Below, one piece after another: positions 6,029 through 7,263 of a DNA stretch of 7,263 bases. Made by a program: the position numbers and the translations under genes. The notes beneath the pieces are model-generated. The model was given only the letters and a program-made list of their open reading frames with translations, did no database searches and had not been told where the DNA came from. The stretch is from assembly GCA_003567075.1 (NCBI GenBank), contig PXAU01000131.1:1-7263 (forward strand), written 5' to 3'. The DNA comes from Trueperaceae bacterium. GTDB taxonomy: Bacteria; Deinococcota; Deinococci; Deinococcales; Trueperaceae. Position 1 is the first letter of the stretch; each line of letters opens with the position of its first letter.

Positions 6029-7263
6029 TCAGAGCACGACGCGAACCGGCGCCTCGAGGAGGTCTGCGACGCGCGCCAAGCGGCGCGCTGCGCCCGGACC
6101 CTCGACACCGTCGCCGGCGAGCGCCAGCACCGCTCGGCGCGCACCGCTCTGGGTGTCGATCAAGACCCGACCCAGCGTGAGGACCGGCGCTCCCAAGCGC
6201 AGCACGGCATCGTCGATACCGAGGTCGGACAGGTCGGCCACGATCAGGTCGGGCTCCCGTTCTTCGTCCTCGAAGGCGCCTCCATGGCCCACAGCGTCGG
6301 ACGCGAGGTCGTGCGACGCGAGGTCGTGCGACGCGAGGTCGTGCGACGCGAGGTCGTGCGACGCGCCCTCCGACGCCGCAGCCGGGGCACCGTTCAGGGC
6401 CTGCTCGCAGGCCGCCAGCGCCTGCGCGAAGTCGGCGGCAGCCGGCACCGGCACCGTGCGCGCCCCGGCGGCGTCGACGACGGCCAGCGCAACCGCACCC
6501 TGGCCGCCCAAGGCCTTGTGCGCGGCGCGGACAAGGAACGCCGCGAGCGGGACCGGCGCGTCGCGGCCCAACTCGCCGGCCACGTCGACTTGGGCGGCCA
6601 CCAGCGCGCTCAAGTCGATGTGCCGGCGCCAGACGTGGCCGTGGCTCCACAACGGCAGTGCCGCCGCCACCGCGCCGGCCGCGCCGGCAGGCTCGGCCAC
6701 CGGCGGCGCCACGCTCGGCCCCGACGCGTCGGCTTGCTCGCTCCCGAGCGCCAGCGGCGGTGCCGCTACGGGGGCCGCGGCTTCAGGCGCCTCGTCGAGG
6801 TCCGGGCCTGGCGCCCGCTCCGGGCTCGCGTCCGGCGGGGCCAAGTCGTCCTCGAGCAGCGGCCCGTCGTCCCAGCGTGGTACCGCCGCCTCGTACTCGC
6901 CGGCAGCGAACGGCGCTGCGCTCGCGTCGTCGGGCTCCTCGTCCGCGAACAGCGCTGGACTCGGGTCGTCGGGCTCGGCTGGGCCCGACTCGACCGCGTC
7001 GTGCGCGGCGAACAAGTCCGGGATGCCATCAGGCTGGTGAAACTCCGGCGCGGCGTCCGGCGACGCTGCCGGCATGGGGTCGGCCTGCGGCGCAGCGGTC
7101 GGCTCGGGCTCGGGGTCGCCCGAGACCAACAGGTCCTCCTCGTCGATGTCGTCGACGTCCCGCACCGTCACGGCGCCGCTGTGGTCGGCGGCGTCGGCGT
7201 GACCCGCCGCGTGATCGACAGCGAGGTCGGTGCCGAAGCCGTCGAGGTCGGTGTCAAGGTCGG
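6029..7263 (-). CDS. Acidic Ala/Pro-rich protein with degenerate E2-type (2-oxoacid dehydrogenase) acyltransferase domain; N-terminus outside window
   Basis: The frame has no stop up to the window edge. A GTG at 7171 could start a 380-residue protein, but the acidic composition continues unchanged for 30 codons upstream of it, so the true start is probably outside. Numbering from that GTG: 1-165 is disordered-looking, rich in Asp, Glu, Ala and Pro, with no lysine. Residues about 175-380 resemble the E2 catalytic domain: HGHVWRRHIDLSAL (177-190) like the PHF...EVDVTAL strand; an AAFLVRAAHKAL helix (210-221); LIVADLSDLGIDDAVLRL (309-326) like the F-T-x-S-NLG...F block; APVLTLGRV (328-336); and RRLARVADLLEAPVRVVL (363-380). 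The active-site motif DHRxxDG is replaced by GDGVEGPG (353-360), with no His. No lipoyl-lysine or subunit-binding domain is visible. A SHDLA x4 repeat occupies 271-290. The domain call is by eye. A structural or regulatory role is inferred, not shown. Confidence 0.7.
   Translation of the reverse strand, partial: DLDTDLDGFGTDLAVDHAAGHADAADHSGAVTVRDVDDIDEEDLLVSGDPEPEPTAAPQADPMPAASPDAAPEFHQPDGIPDLFAAHDAVESGPAEPDDPSPALFADEEPDDASAAPFAAGEYEAAVPRWDDGPLLEDDLAPPDASPERAPGPDLDEAPEAAAPVAAPPLALGSEQADASGPSVAPPVAEPAGAAGAVAAALPLWSHGHVWRRHIDLSALVAAQVDVAGELGRDAPVPLAAFLVRAAHKALGGQGAVALAVVDAAGARTVPVPAAADFAQALAACEQALNGAPAAASEGASHDLASHDLASHDLASHDLASDAVGHGGAFEDEEREPDLIVADLSDLGIDDAVLRLGAPVLTLGRVLIDTQSGARRAVLALAGDGVEGPGAARRLARVADLLEAPVRVVL
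6301..6360 (-). repeat. Four perfect 15-bp tandem repeats coding SHDLA
   Basis: ACGCGAGGTCGTGCG (plus strand) occurs four times without a mismatch, followed by a partial ACGCG. On the coding strand it gives Ser-His-Asp-Leu-Ala four times. Identity at every synonymous position points to recent expansion by slippage or recombination. The unit is a multiple of three, so copy-number change keeps the frame. Confidence 0.97.

Noticed and set aside
6301..6365. CRISPR-like array
   Set aside because: Units are 15 bp, directly abutting, with no spacers, and code in frame; it is a coding tandem repeat.
6153..7040. 295-residue open frame on the plus strand opposite the E2-like gene
   Set aside because: Ser/Ala/Gly low-complexity antisense shadow; the minus strand gives block-by-block resemblance to a known domain and the repeat in frame.

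Overview
The window is a very GC-rich, densely coded bacterial chromosomal segment. It holds eight protein genes, no RNA genes and no recognisable mobile element. The organism uses the MEP (non-mevalonate) isoprenoid route. Three of its genes have a TANNNT box 5 to 7 bases before the start codon, the arrangement of leaderless transcripts. High GC plus leaderless-type starts fits Deinococcota (a Trueperaceae-like lineage is my guess) or a high-GC actinobacterium. The window contains no marker gene that settles the phylum.

Left part, plus strand (1-3322): the C-terminal ~470 residues of dihydroxy-acid dehydratase (ilvD, cut by the window edge), then a ThuA-family protein, then a Gfo/Idh/MocA NAD(P)-dependent oxidoreductase. 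The last two overlap by GTGA and form a translationally coupled pair of the kind linked to (3-keto-)sugar metabolism. A GC-rich hairpin sits between this group and the next, convergent one.

Middle, minus strand (5546 down to 3357): a tight operon ubiX-ispD-ispE, with a 1-base gap between ubiX and ispD and a 4-base GTGA overlap between ispD and ispE. IspD and IspE are consecutive-branch enzymes of the MEP pathway (steps 3 and 4). UbiX makes prenylated FMN from dimethylallyl phosphate, a derivative of the MEP end product. ubiX is divergent from a small single-pass PspC-domain membrane protein (5630-5929), and the 83-base gap carries both promoters and an imperfect dyad.

Right part, minus strand (7263 down to 6029): an acidic, Ala/Pro-rich, almost lysine-free protein whose reading frame runs off the window edge. 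Its C-terminal ~205 residues look like the acyltransferase (catalytic) domain of 2-oxoacid dehydrogenase E2, but the catalytic His/Asp motif is gone, and four perfect 15-bp repeats (SHDLA x4) sit inside the domain. This is the most unusual item in the window. The convergent gap between pspC and this gene carries three tandem 10-bp repeats that decay into further 10-bp-spaced copies.

Starts were assigned from Shine-Dalgarno sites, stop/start overlaps and TANNNT boxes rather than from the longest open frame. Several long open frames that extend these genes or run antisense are by-products of the high GC content.
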